This document shows positions 1 through 11,347 of a stretch of DNA of 64,000 bases, piece after piece. Origin of the DNA: Channa striata (Eukaryota; Chordata; Actinopteri; Anabantiformes; Channidae); contig CM065172.1 of assembly GCA_033026295.1 (NCBI GenBank), forward strand, positions 17,231,165 to 17,295,164. Direction: 5' to 3'. The stretch's first letter is position 1, and the number at the start of each line of letters is the position of its first letter. The notes beneath the pieces are model-generated. The model made no database searches. It was not told the DNA's origin and worked only from the letters and a program-made list of their open reading frames with translations. A program made the position numbers and the translations under genes.

Positions 1-145
1 TCATTCACAACAAAACCCTTTCTTCTCTCTATGACGAAACACTGTAAAACAGCCTTTTGTCTGTTTTATTTGTCTTCTCCTCTCTATCCCTCCTTCTTTC
101 TCTCTTATTCGTCCCTTGTTGCTGGGCTCTTCCTCCTCTCTCCAG

Positions 146-237
146 CGATGATGGCTCCTCATCTCGCTGTTGGTACAGTGAGGAATGACAAGATGGGAGA
201 GCCCTGTTTCTACCTAATGGGCCAAAATCAGACCACG
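146..237 (+). CDS. possible alternative internal exon of magi1
   Basis: A pyrimidine-rich tract ending in AG at 144-145 is followed by an open stretch whose codons begin at 148 after two bases, so it enters in the same phase (one base from the previous exon) as the terminal magi1 exon at 1012. It encodes a plausible protein segment with RNDKMGEPCFYLMG at its centre, which resembles, from memory, a segment of some mammalian MAGI1 splice forms. A GT at 238-239 could be the donor, but ending there leaves the wrong phase for the exon at 1012. It may therefore be an alternative terminal exon reading on to the stop at 361-363, or the donor may lie elsewhere. Tentative. Confidence 0.4.
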
Positions 238-1011
238 GTTTGTAGCCAAAAGTCTGTCCCAGTCCACTTTCCCGGTCATCGTTTTCCCTTTAAAGTTTAT
301 CCGCCCTTCCTTCCAGCTCATCCCTACCTGCATCCCACTTTGTGTTTGCGTGTGGTTACATAGTGTACGTGCTTTATATCTCATCATGCCTGAATTAAAC
401 TTTACTTGTTTAACTTCTGTGAATCCATATTTGTAAAATCCTCCCTGCTCCTGCCAGCGTCAGACCAAATATTTTAACTTGGACTAATTTAATGCCACTG
501 CTCATCACATGCTACCTGCAGCCAAAATGACCCTTTTTTTTTTTTTTTTTTTTTTTTTTTAGTTTGTTCTTCCCAAAAAATGCACTTTGAGTTGTTCAAC
601 ATGTTGGTTTGAATGATTTCCTAGGAGCCTGCTGTGTCATTGACAATCCCTGCCCCACTCTAGCCAGTGTGGTTTACCTGCTTCTGTTGTTCACATCATC
701 TTGTGTTTCAACCCGCTGCCCTATAGAGAAAACGCATTGAAGTGAGATTTGTTGCTTCAATGCCCTCTCTCTCTGTGTAGACATCTACTTAGTTTAGCTT
801 GATTGTTTCTAGGGATGCACATGAAACAGCAGATGAATGCATGATTTACATAAATCTCTGTATTGACCCTTTGTCAGGTCAATGCAAGAGCTCACATGAA
901 CCAGCAAGAAAATTCATGTCCACTGAAACAATAAATGTCACGTGTGAAATGTAATTTTCCCCAAACCTAGTCCTGCTATAAAAGGTAATTCTTCCTTTTC
1001 CTTTCCTGCAG
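238..1011 (+). other. magi1 intron sequence before the terminal exon
   Basis: No further exon is seen here. It contains a run of 27 T at 534-560 and ends in a pyrimidine-rich tract with the acceptor CTGCAG at 1006-1011. If the 146-237 segment is not an exon, the intron extends to the left edge of the window. Confidence 0.6.
534..560. repeat. poly(T) run, 27 bases
   Basis: Uninterrupted T homopolymer inside the magi1 intron. It could be the A-tail of a minus-strand retroposed fragment, but no body of such an element is recognisable next to it. Confidence 0.9.
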
Positions 1012-2113
1012 ACGGCAGCAGTGACGGGCACCCTCCCACACCCGGGGCACAAAACACTCCGGAAGTGACAACGCTGCCACCCAACAGCCGATATCACACC
1101 TCATTGGAGTCCAGTTATCCACCAGACCTTCACAAACCATCACGCCAGGAGGAGGCTGCGCGTGGCCGGGACAGGAACAGGGACAGGGCTGGGTCAGATC
1201 AGATGGACTGCCAAGGCCAGCAATTTAACCCCTACCATCATCACACCTGGAATAACAATCACAGTCAAAGTACCCCCAGACAGCAGTCTCCAGACAACAG
1301 TAACAGCAGTAGCAGTGCTAACAAGAAGAGCAGAGGCCGCAAAGTCAAGAAGTCCGAGTCGGAGAGCGGTATCTCTAAACTCCTAAAGACTCTGAGGAAA
1401 GACAGCTCGGGGAAGAAGGCTGCAGCTGCTGAGAAACTGAGGGGGCGTGAGCTCTCAAGCAGCAGTTCCACCTTGGATGGGAGATTTCGTCTGCAGCGTC
1501 GCGGCTCCCTTGACCGCTCACCAACCCGAAAGCACACCTCGTCTCCTGATCGTCGACGTGCCAAGTCCATGGACCGCAGAGCAGACCGAGCGCATCGGGA
1601 TCGTACACCTGAGCGGGAGTACGATGACGGAGGTTTCCTCACAGCCACTCCCGAACGTAAGCTCTATGAGCGGAGGCTTCTCAAGGACTCACAGATGGCT
1701 GGGCGAGTCACGGAGGCCACAACCCCCGAGCGCAGCATCAGCAACAACGGGGATTCCTTATCTCTGTCCAGGGGCCGTAGATACGACAGAACCACAAAGA
1801 ACGCCAACCTCCTGAGAGACTCTTCCTCAGAAAGGAGGGAGGAGAGATATCAGATGAACGGGACACCGGAGAGACGGTACAGAGTGGAGCGGACTCTTCC
1901 CCTGACAGCAACTACAGCCGGGACGAGCTGAACTATGCAGCAGCACCCAGACTGAAGGACTACTACAGCATGATGAAGAACAATGCTGCACACAACAATG
2001 CTGCCTACAACAACACAGGCCATAAAAATAACGCAGTAGGCCGTGGCCCAAACCAGATTCCTGAGCCCAAGAGAAGGCTGTACAAAGAGAGCCCCAAAGA
2101 CCTCAGCATCTAG
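1012..2113 (+). CDS. magi1: MAGI1 membrane-associated guanylate kinase, terminal coding exon (with a one-base frameshift)
   Basis: MAGI1 is an inverted MAGUK scaffold (guanylate kinase-like, WW and PDZ domains) at tight and adherens junctions. This exon holds only the tail after the last PDZ domain. The acceptor is at 1010-1011. The first codon is split (one base from the upstream exon), giving a DGSSDGHPPTPGAQNTPEV start. Segments SLESSYPPDLHK and HHTWN, and the end YKESPKDLSI, match my recollection of mammalian MAGI1, which ends in a similar DLSI. The tail is rich in Arg and Ser, with four TPER motifs and SPDRR/SMDRR stretches. The frame used from 1012 stops at 1929-1931. The conserved C-terminus lies in the next frame (from about 1892, with SSPDSNYSRDELNY, to the TAG at 2111-2113), so one base seems to be missing near 1890-1893. 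Upstream exons are outside the window. Which teleost duplicate this is (a or b) cannot be told. Confidence 0.9.
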
Positions 2114-4190
2114 AGCAGAGCAGAGATCCCCCTCGCCACTCTCTCCTCTATCTGTGCAAACTATGTACCATACACTGGAATCGGACTTCTGAGGACACTA
2201 ACTCTTGTGCTTTATTTGGTTGACTGATTTGCTGATCGGTTTGATTGACTTAACTACTTGTGATCCCATCCAGAGATTCATGAAACGGCAGGAGTACAAT
2301 CCTTCTATCAGCTCACACTGGTTGTTTTGTCATTGTTATAGTTATTTTGAACATAACAGAGGTTGTTGTACTATAGTAAAGGTATTGTATGTGCCTGCAT
2401 ATGAAATCGGTGATATTGCTTTTTATAGGCATTGCTGAACCTAAATCTTTGTTCCCTCAGAGGTATGAAACATGCTTCCAGTTGTGGTAACTTCTTAATA
2501 CTAAGCTTGTTTTCAACTTGTTTCTAGATGTCTTATCCATTCTGAATTGCTTTACTGAATATACTATAGCACAAAACACTGATTGTTCATGAGAACTGTA
2601 AAACTAATGTTTGACTTAAGGCAAAAATCTAAATTTAACTTTGGATGGTAAAACTCAAAGTTATATTAATGATATGACATCATTGCATTTCCTCACTATT
2701 TATTTTTAATTTGGAACATATCTTAAGCAAGTTCATTAAAACTTTAAGGACCAAGGTAAAAGTGCACACTACCTGAGCAAGCATGCTGTACCCTTAATTG
2801 TGTTGCGTCCTTGAAATGTGTGGCAGCTTCCCCTCATTTGACTAAATATAGCCACTGACTGAAATCAGATAACTGGTGTGAAAATTGGCAAAGGTGTTAT
2901 TAGTTTCTCCCTTGCAGTGGGATTATAAAAATGATTTGAATATTCTGCTCCTTTGTTCCTCATCTGTGCAGCTGACTCGCTTTCAACTATAGGTGAAACT
3001 GCTCTGGTTGATTCTCTGTTACAGGAAAATAAGAGTTATCGAAATTTATTACCTAATAAATTCAATTTAGTACTTCAGATGAGTCTGCATTATGCCCGAA
3101 CTAGAACTAGAAGTACACTGGGGCACGTAAAACAAACGAGTAAATTATTCCTGTGCAAGATGCATGTGTAAATTAAAGTGTAGTTTAATGACTTTATCCG
3201 ATAAGTCTGAATGAGAATAATCAGTAAAGAATGTGCACTATAATCCCACACTAATTGTCAGCCCTGTCCTCATGGTGATGATGCCCACATTTGTGAACTG
3301 ACCCCCTCCTGGGTCCTGACACAAGGAGCCAATGTGGTTTGTGTTGTTGGTAACATATGGAGTGTCCTGGTACAGGAGACAACTAATCTGCCATGCTGAG
3401 CCATGCTGTCATGCCACTGGAGTCTGACTGCTGCTTTATAATGTGTTTTGTGTATATTCTCTGTTTTATGTTTCATTAAAGAACAAAAGATATATTGGAT
3501 AAGCCACTACAAATGCATTGTTTGATCACTGTTGTCACCATGGTACTGTATTTTAAAAAAAGGAAAAAAAAAAACACATCTAAGAAGTTAACCTGTTGGC
3601 CATCACCTGTAAAGAATTTTTCCAATGTAACCATTAGGAACCCGTCAAGGAATAAAATGTTGCCTTTTTCTTGTACAAAAGAGAAATTTATGAAAAACTC
3701 AGCAGTGAGGAATGTGATATTGTGTTTATATATCTGAAATGGACCTGACGAATATGTTGATTTACCCTGGATCAGGTATGTAAAGACATTTTAAAATGAG
3801 AGACCGTATTTAGTCAATCCGAAACAGCTTGATGGTTTGAGTCTCTCTTGATGGTTAGCCTGCCTTTGTATTATAAAGCACTTGTATGCAGTCTGTGTTC
3901 TTCAAGCATTATTTCTTGCAATGTGCTCCGGACATAATGCTGTCTCTGTGTTGATGAAAGCAGTACATGTATATGGGCCAATCTTTTTTTATAAAACTAT
4001 GCATATATAAATACTACATTGTTCATAGCTTTATTTGACCCATGAAGCTATACATAACATTAGTCTAAGTACAAGTAGATGTGAACTTATCCAGCTTCTT
4101 TCCTTGAGATGGATTACAATGTATATGTAGCTATCAAAAGAAGTCTGTGAATGCTATTTTTATTATCAAATAAAGTTTTCCATACAAATT
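2114..4190 (+). other. magi1: magi1 3' untranslated region (probable)
   Basis: AT-rich sequence without credible coding capacity follows the MAGI1 stop. Candidate poly(A) signals are ATTAAA at 3475-3480, AATAAA at 3651-3656 and AATAAA at 4169-4174. The last of these gives a 3' UTR of about 2.1 kb. Which are used cannot be decided from sequence. Confidence 0.55.
4169..4174 (+). terminator. candidate distal poly(A) signal of magi1
   Basis: AATAAA on the plus strand about 2.06 kb after the magi1 stop. Proximal alternatives lie at 3475 and 3651. Confidence 0.45.
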
Positions 4191-6306
4191 CAAAAGGCTT
4201 TCATATTTCTGCACAGCTATTTTTCTGAAATGTCTCATGAGAGGCTTTTGACTTTCTTCGCTCTTTTTGATCACACTGGTGTTCCAGACATGGTCACACC
4301 TAATATGTAGCGCACGTTTTTATTAATTATTTTCATCTGACATATTACTGAGGACTGAAGAAAAAAAAAAAGTCACTGGTTCACACATTTGCAACAAACA
4401 CCAAAATAACAATAAATATATAATTAAGTAAGTAAGTGTAAGTCTTAGAATTATACTTAGAATTGTATTTAATACAATTTGTACAACATACTGTGTGATA
4501 CTACAGAACAAGCTCTGCAGCATCACTACCTTAAATAATGGATGGAGAAATGACCGACCTATTGGGCACGGGCCAGGTCTGAGAGACCAAGGTCCAGTGC
4601 GTCTGAATTTATTGTTCATAATTTAGATAGAAATGGTTCAGATCACAGATGCAAAATTACCACAAAGAGACGAACAACAAATTACATTGAAATGTAAGTA
4701 TTCAGAAGAGGAACGAAATGACCAAAAACAGACTCAAAGCATCCAAAAAGCCACGGTGGGTGGGGGCCCTTCTCTGATCTGTGGCCAGTCCTCTCATAAT
4801 CAATTTTGCCTTAACACTCCATAGTGTTCACAGTGAAATGAAAAAGCACAAGAAATACTAAAGCTTGGTGGTTTAAATGCTGCCATGACAATGTCAGCGG
4901 TGATCTGTGACAAGCTGTGATGTCCTGTGTACTCTTCTGACACCTGTTGATCGTGGCCAGAATAAAATCATTAGTTATTCCATGCAGATCCTGTCTTCAG
5001 TGTTTTTTTGGATTTTTGGTATTAATGTTGTGGCTGAACAGAATGGTATCTATAGCAAAGAGTGACAAGTTTGTGAACACTGTATAAAACTGTTTAGAGG
5101 GCAGTTTTTTTTTTTGGACTTTCTGACCCTCACTGATATTTATTCACAAAAAGCTAAATATTATCTTGTCTCTATAATACTGTAGTGTTAAAATGCCATG
5201 ACAGAAAGACAAGATTTTAGCTAATTATTTTCTTCCTCTTAAACTCACAGCTGGAGCTTGAGTTTAGACTGCTCGGAGAGCACATCTGTATTCCACTAAA
5301 GATCCTGGGGTATGATGGTTGCTATAGCTACACATAAAGGTCATTATGGGAGAAATCTTAAGGTGTTTGTTTTTCTTGAGTCCGGCTTAATGCACAAGCA
5401 AGAACATCATCAGTTGAACTTTTCTTGTCTTCTCACACTCATACTACTCATTAAATCATTGATCAATAACTGATTCACCTGTAAAACTTTGCCACCATTA
5501 CTATTACGCTTTTCAGCTGTTTACTGTATGATGTATAAAAGCAGGATCTGATATTGTTTACTATTATGAACCCATGAATGCATTTGCAGACACCTACTGT
5601 GTAAGAAAAGTTTTTAGTATTGTTTAATGTACAGTATTTGTCTGCAGTTATAACAGGATATTTATTTTACCATGTTTTGCAACAAGGGAAAAATAGTTTT
5701 AATTTTAAATAGTTTAATATTATTATAAATTATACATGTATCACTTAAAATGCTAAATTAAAGTGCTTTTTGGCCTTTTCCTTTGCCTAAGGCCTATAAG
5801 GTTCTTAAAACGAGAACTGATTGTTCCTATTTCATAACCTTTGCATCAAGGTGTCTCTTGGTAATGCTGATTTGTGTTATCCAGTAAGTTTCTCTAAATC
5901 TTGAATTAATTAAAGGTGATTAATATTTGTTATCAGATAAAGTTGTGCATTATGTCTTGTTTATATTCATCCCTGTTAAATAATATCATAATCCTTTTAG
6001 ACCATAAGTCCAAGGTGACCTGTTATTGACGTGAGATGACGATAGCAATACAGATGCCGACACAAAAAAGAATGTAAACACTGAAATATTGTTTTGTTCT
6101 AAGTGTCTGCAGCATCTAGTCCTGTAGCAAAAGAGCAGTAGTGACTACAATAGTATCTCCAAAGCAGAAATTGACTCAAGACATAAATGCACTCTGAATA
6201 GGTCATTTACATATATTTATTTGATATAATATACTATATTCATATAAACTTTGCCACCCAAATTTTAAGTAAAACATAAACAGGATGAGTCATTTGCAAA
6301 GTGCGT
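4191..6306. other. intergenic spacer between the 3' ends of magi1 and rho
   Basis: AT-rich, about 2.1 kb, with no gene seen on either strand. A further AATAAA lies at about 4960. The open frames here are short and show no recognisable protein. Confidence 0.6.
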
Positions 6307-6312
6307 TTTATT
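6307..6312 (-). terminator. candidate poly(A) signal of rho
   Basis: TTTATT on the plus strand is AATAAA on the minus strand, about 315 bases beyond the rhodopsin stop. It would give a short rhodopsin 3' UTR from 6627 down to about 6290. Confidence 0.5.
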
Positions 6313-6627
6313 TTACGTTGCCTTGATTACATGCCTCTACATTCAAAAATAAGCCAGTATCATTTAGGATCCAACTGTAAAAGATTTACAATTTTCCTAT
6401 TTCCTCTCAGGAAATATCCCATAGATTGTTAAGTTGGATATTCTGTACATACAGGAACAACTCTGTAATGGGCTGACCTTTCCTGTAACTGTCTTTAAGT
6501 TGAACCAACTCATTTGTAAAAATACAAAAAGGTTATTTCTGTAGACATTAGCCTTCAGCCGTTTCCCGGGGGGAGCAGAAGTCTTCTTCTTGGTTTGTGG
6601 ATCATTGAGGCTTTGTAGGTGGCCCCT

Positions 6628-7691
6628 TTATGCAGGAGAGACAGAGCTGGAGGACACAGAGGAGGCCTCAGTCTTGGAGGCAGTAGTGGATGCTCCCTCC
6701 TCCTCTTCGAAGGGATTCTTTCCACAGCACAAGGTGGTGATCATGCAGTGGCGGAACTGCTTGTTCAAGCAGATGTAGATCAGTGGATTGTAGATGGCAG
6801 AACTCTTGGCAAAGAAGGCTGGGAGGGTCATGAAGAGTGGTCCGAAGTCAGAGCCTTGATGTGTGAAGATATACCAGGCCACACCAGCATAGGGCAACCA
6901 ACATATGTGGAAGAAGATGACCATGATCACGACCATGCGGGTGACTTCCTTCTCAGCTCTTTGGGTTGTCTCAGACTCCTGCTGGGCAGCAGCAGCCTCC
7001 TTGACAGCACAGAGCAGACGGCCATAGCAGAAGTACACAACAAACACTGGGATTATGAAGTGGCAGATGAACATGTAGATGACGAAGGACTCGTTGTTGA
7101 AACCTTCTGCACGTGTGTAGTAGTCGACTCCGCATGAGCACTGCATGCCCTCAGGATGTAACGAGACCAGCCGACAAGAGGGGGCACGGCACAAGAACAG
7201 GCCATCACCCAGGTGAACACCAGGCCCATGATTGCGTGGTTCTCCCCAAAGCGGAAGTTGCTGATGGGTTTGCAGACAACCAACCACCTTTCAATAGCCA
7301 GAGCAACGAGTGACCAGAGAGACATCTCACCGCCCAGGGTAGCAAAGAATCCTTCCAGATTGCAGCCGAGGCGTCCTAGAACGAAGTACCCGTGCATGGA
7401 GGTGTACATTGTCGTGGTGAATCCTCCAAACACCATGAAGAGGTTAGCCACCGCAAGGTTCAGCAGGATGTAGTTTAGAGGGGTTCGCAGCTTCTTGTGT
7501 TCGATGGTGACATAGAGAGTGAGAAAGTTGATGGGGAAACCCAGAAGGATGAGCAGGAACATGTAGGCACCCAGGGCAGCGTAAGCTGCTGGGTTGACAA
7601 GGTAGTACTGAGGGTATTCATAAGGGCTCCGGACAATGCCGGTGGTGTTTACCAAAGGGACATAGAAATATGGTCCCTCTGTGCCGTTCAT
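6628..7691 (-). CDS. rho: Rhodopsin RH1 (rod opsin), intronless, with a one-base frameshift
   Basis: Rod visual pigment: a seven-transmembrane receptor of the outer segment that binds 11-cis-retinal and activates transducin. It starts MNGTEGPYFYVP and has glycosylation sites N2 and N15, disulfide Cys110/Cys187, counterion Glu113, an ERW motif at 134-136, retinal-binding Lys296 in AFFAK, NPLIY at 302-306, palmitoylation Cys322/Cys323 and a Ser/Thr-rich tail ending VSPA. Length is 354 residues, as usual for fish, once one base is restored. Codons up to Ile179 (GWSRYI) lie in one frame. Residues from Pro180 (PEGMQCSCG) lie in another, because a C (G on the plus strand) appears lost at about 7154-7155. 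Tuning sites read N83, E122, S124, F261, A269, A292 and A299. None of the four introns of tetrapod RHO is present, as expected for the teleost retrogene. Read literally, the frameshift would remove transmembrane helices 5-7. An assembly error is the simpler reading. Confidence 0.97.
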
Positions 7692-7798
7692 GGTTGCGGT
7701 TTGCGGTCGCGATCAGCCCTTTGGTGATGTTTCTTCTGGCCGTTCAGGAGAGTGATGGAGAGGGCCCTACAAATGAATCCAGGTGGCCACAGTCTGGC

Positions 7799-7844
7799 TT
7801 TTAAATGGCACACCTTGGATTATCACTTTCCAAATCCGTCAGCA
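7799..7844 (-). promoter_or_regulatory. rho: rho proximal promoter with TATA-like, CRX and NRL-type sites
   Basis: Reading away from the gene on the minus strand, a TATA-like ATTTAAAA lies at 7799-7806, about 108 bases before the ATG. A TAATCC (CRX/OTX core) lies at 7817-7822 and a TGCTGAC MAF/NRL half-site at 7838-7844. This set and order are what known rod opsin promoters use. Start of transcription is expected near 7770, giving a 5' UTR of about 80 bases (inference). Confidence 0.65.
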
Positions 7845-8125
7845 CAAAGTGATTTAGGCCACAGTTAATATCTAATCCAGCCACCACTGCAAACATAACT
7901 GACCACTCATCAAGATATTAAGGTTACACCTGCTCATGCCTGTCATGGAGCGCTTTGATGACTCCTTATTTAAAATCATGGCGAAAACATGGTACGTTGT
8001 GGAAAAGTTCAGCTTTTTAAACTTGTAGATAAGAAGAACTGCTTCTGTCCTTAGCTTGGATGTGTCCTCATACTTTTCATGTTTCCTTCAACATCTGAAG
8101 CAAGTCCCCACTATGTGTTTGTGCT

Positions 8126-8250
8126 GATAAGTACATTTACTCACATACTGTACTTAAGTACAATTCTGAGGTAATTTTACTTAACTTCAGGATTCCCCTG
8201 TATGCTATGATTTAATTCTACTAGATTTATATCCAACAAATGTAGTTACT
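8126..8250 (+). repeat. degenerate teleost interspersed repeat (TACTTAAGTACAATT type), 5' part
   Basis: The run GTACATTTACTC, then TACTTAAGTACAATTCTGAGG, TTTTACTTAACTTCAG and a decayed end TGTAGTTACT matches, from memory, a very common dispersed repeat of fish genomes, probably a non-autonomous DNA transposon. Related pieces occur near 39626 and 57735. Confidence 0.6.
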
Positions 8251-10189
8251 ATGTATTAAGAATATTCGTATAGTAACACATGAACATAATTTGCATTGTT
8301 TTAAACTAATTTTTTTTCCACCATTTTGGCTTGTGACCCTTTACAAAAAAAGCAAATCTGTCTTCTTTATTGCTCTCTTGCCAACAAAGGATGGTTACAT
8401 CAAATACACCCCAGTGTATACAGTGTTAAATGAAAAATACACAAGAACCTGCAGCAAATGATATATTAAAAATAAGCATTAAAATTTTAATACACTTGTG
8501 GTTAACAAAGTGTTTTAATTTTTCCTCTTCCATTAACAAACAATCCCACCTCTCAGATTTGGCCTGTGACACTTTGGAGGCGTTTAGAGGAACCACAGAC
8601 AAAACTGGTAATTTGGAATAAAGTAACTTCCTCCACCTTGAGCAACTGTAAATGATGTTTACACACGATTGTTTTAAGATGATAATGTCAGCATCAGATA
8701 TCCAGTAATTTTGTTTTTTGGTACTTAATCATTTATAAGCAAAATGTTGATTGATGGGCTTGTGCTTGTAATGGACTGGAATGGAGCATTATATGAAATT
8801 ATTTCAGGACTGATCCTCCAACTATAAATCACTTCAGACTTAAAACATGAAATGCAAATTTTACTATTCCTTTAGTGAGTGTTGTACTACGGGGAGTGAA
8901 CAAAGTGGGGCCTGAGGTGTCATGGCCAAGGTAACAGCAGAATCCAAGATAGCAACAACTGTTATTTTGGGTCGATAGCAAAATTTCTTCAAATATTCCC
9001 CTTAAAATAATAAATATGAAATAAGTGGCCTTTTTTTCAGTCTTCCAGTATCATTAGGAGGCAGAGGCAGTGACAGTAAGCGCTGCACCATCTTAGCTGT
9101 CAGTGAAGAGCTCAGCAGTTTCCTAATGGGTGTTGTATTAAAGAGATTTGGGGCTTATGGACGTGTTACTCTCACAGGCCTGTAACGGATTTAATGTCAC
9201 AGATGGGTCACTCTCACTCCGTTCGATGCTGCTGTCCTTTGATTATGTTACCTTTTTATTTATTTTTTATTCAAAAGTAAAATTTTAATAAATAAGCTTT
9301 TGCAAATCTTAAATTAGTTCATACATTTTTGTTTGATATCAGTGTGTGGGGGAATAGTGTAAATTTAGTCACATGGTTTGATAATTAGAAAACAGATGGA
9401 CTTATCAATGGGATCACAAGGGAAGACGCCACAGGGTGTAACATATTTAGAAGACAGCTCAAAATCACCTTAGGCATTTTGTTGTTACATGGCCAAAAGG
9501 AATGTAGGAGAGAGACAGTGGGTTCTGGGGTCAGAAGGTCAGCAAGTAAGTTTTTTTTTTATTGTTTTCCAAGCACAATAAAAAAAAACACCTTCAAAGG
9601 GAAAATGAATGATGACTGTACCCCTGCATGCTTACATGCAAATGTTTTTCTACCTTCATGTTGTTTGTAAGAAAGGTTCCTTTGTTGAGACTGAGTATGA
9701 GCAGAAGGGGTTTGGGAGATACGAGGTAGAAGCAGACATTGAATGCACGTATTCAGTTGAGATGGTTCATCACGCTGAGTCCTGTCTGTTGTTGCCTTCA
9801 AAGATCTAGTAATATTTGACTAAGGAAGAAGGAAAATGTCTACAACAACTGACAAGTAATGCTGCTTATAATGGTTATAATTCATATTTTAACTACAATC
9901 TGTATAATCTCTGTAGAATATGCAATTGTTATTTATGCAAATGCTGTAATGGTTTTAAGCAGGTGATCGGGGCAGATCTGCTGTGGATTTCCTGGTGTTT
10001 TGCTGCCCTCCACAGGAATCCCAAAGAGGCACAGACCAACCTGTGGCTCAATGAGCATTTCAACCAGTCAATGAGTTAAAAATAGATGATATCATAAAGA
10101 CTGATCTGAGAACCCCAAAGTCCTGAAACACATACTATAGTTTGTTTTCCACACTGTGTCAAGTCTTTTCAACTGCAGGTGTTTTTAAT

Positions 10190-10320
10190 TTCCATTTCCA
10201 TTTAGTCATGTGGCAGATATTTTTATCCAAAGCGACTTTACAAGTGAGGTACAGGGCCAGCAAAAAATCTAAGTCAAGACGAAAACATCAAAGAAAAGTG
10301 CTATCAATATCACAGCAGTT
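10190..10320 (+). repeat. dispersed fish repeat with TTATCCAAAGCGACTT core
   Basis: The segment ATTTAGTCATGTGGCAGA followed by TTTTATCCAAAGCGACTT and ACAAGTGAGGTACAG is a decayed copy of a short interspersed element known across teleosts (recalled, family name not assigned). The boundaries are approximate. Confidence 0.6.
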
Positions 10321-11347
10321 TTAAACTTAAATTTAGTTATTAATTTCTCTTCATAACTTTTATTGGAAGCAAGTAGACAATGGGGGGAGTAAGTAATTAA
10401 GTACAATTATTTACATACTATATTAATATATTAATGCCATTAAGTACCATTTTTATTTTCTTTTACTTAATGCTTCTAGTTCTCTATAATTACAGAGAAA
10501 AATCAATAAGCTTCTCATGTTGGCCCAGCCTTTAACAACAAAATTGTCAAACTTTATATGTAAGTGTATTAAAAGTATTATTAAAACCAAACGTTAACTA
10601 CAACAGATCAATTTAATACGATCATATGCTGTACATTACAATTTCTTTTTTTATAATTCAGTCATCAGAGTAATTTTTTCTGCAAGTAGTTAGCTGATAA
10701 TACTACTCAACCTATTTATATTTCTGTGCAATGAATACATATCTCCCCACTTGAAATACACTTCTCCGTTCTGCCTTGTTAGATTGCAAAATTGTGTTTA
10801 TGCAACAATCTGTGCTGTGTTACAGTTTTGGTTATCTGCTCGATTTGTCCCTACAGGACAGGACTGTGAAGCCTAAAGCTGTGTTTACTCCTGTGGTTTT
10901 TATACTGTTGTATTTTATTTTTCACATTCACAGACTATCAAGTAAAAGGACCAAGAGGAGTAAACATGATGTTATACAGAATAGAAGGTAACTCACTGAT
11001 TGGACTGTTTTGATTATGTCATCCTGCATCATCAAAGTCCATTGACTGAAAGCAAGTCCGTCTGCACTTCAGTGCTTCTTGGCTCCAAAAGCTCAGAAAA
11101 AATAAGTCATTATTAGCATTTGTTATTTTAGACTGCACTTTGGCTGCATGTTATGAATAATGAAAAACAGAAAGATACACAACAAAAATGAGCCATCTGG
11201 GACAGAAATATTCCTAGCTATTATTGTGGGTCGCTATTTTATGCACTTTTATACGACCTAATGGACAGAAAGCACACAGAGTTTGATGCAACACACTGCA
11301 GTTGACGGCTTCATCAGGGTGAAGTCCTTACACTCGTGTGCATACAA

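Noticed and set aside
1265..1648. 127-codon minus-strand frame inside the magi1 exon
   Set aside because: Antisense shadow of the Arg/Ser-rich MAGI1 tail. The Leu-rich product is what reverse reading of Ser/Lys-type codons gives.
4560..4620. GGCCAGGTCTGAGAGACC-type local palindrome after magi1
   Set aside because: Short and imperfect, with no element boundaries. Not distinguishable from chance.
6619..7137. Long plus-strand frame opposite rhodopsin
   Set aside because: It is the antisense of the rhodopsin coding sequence and owes its length to codon bias there.
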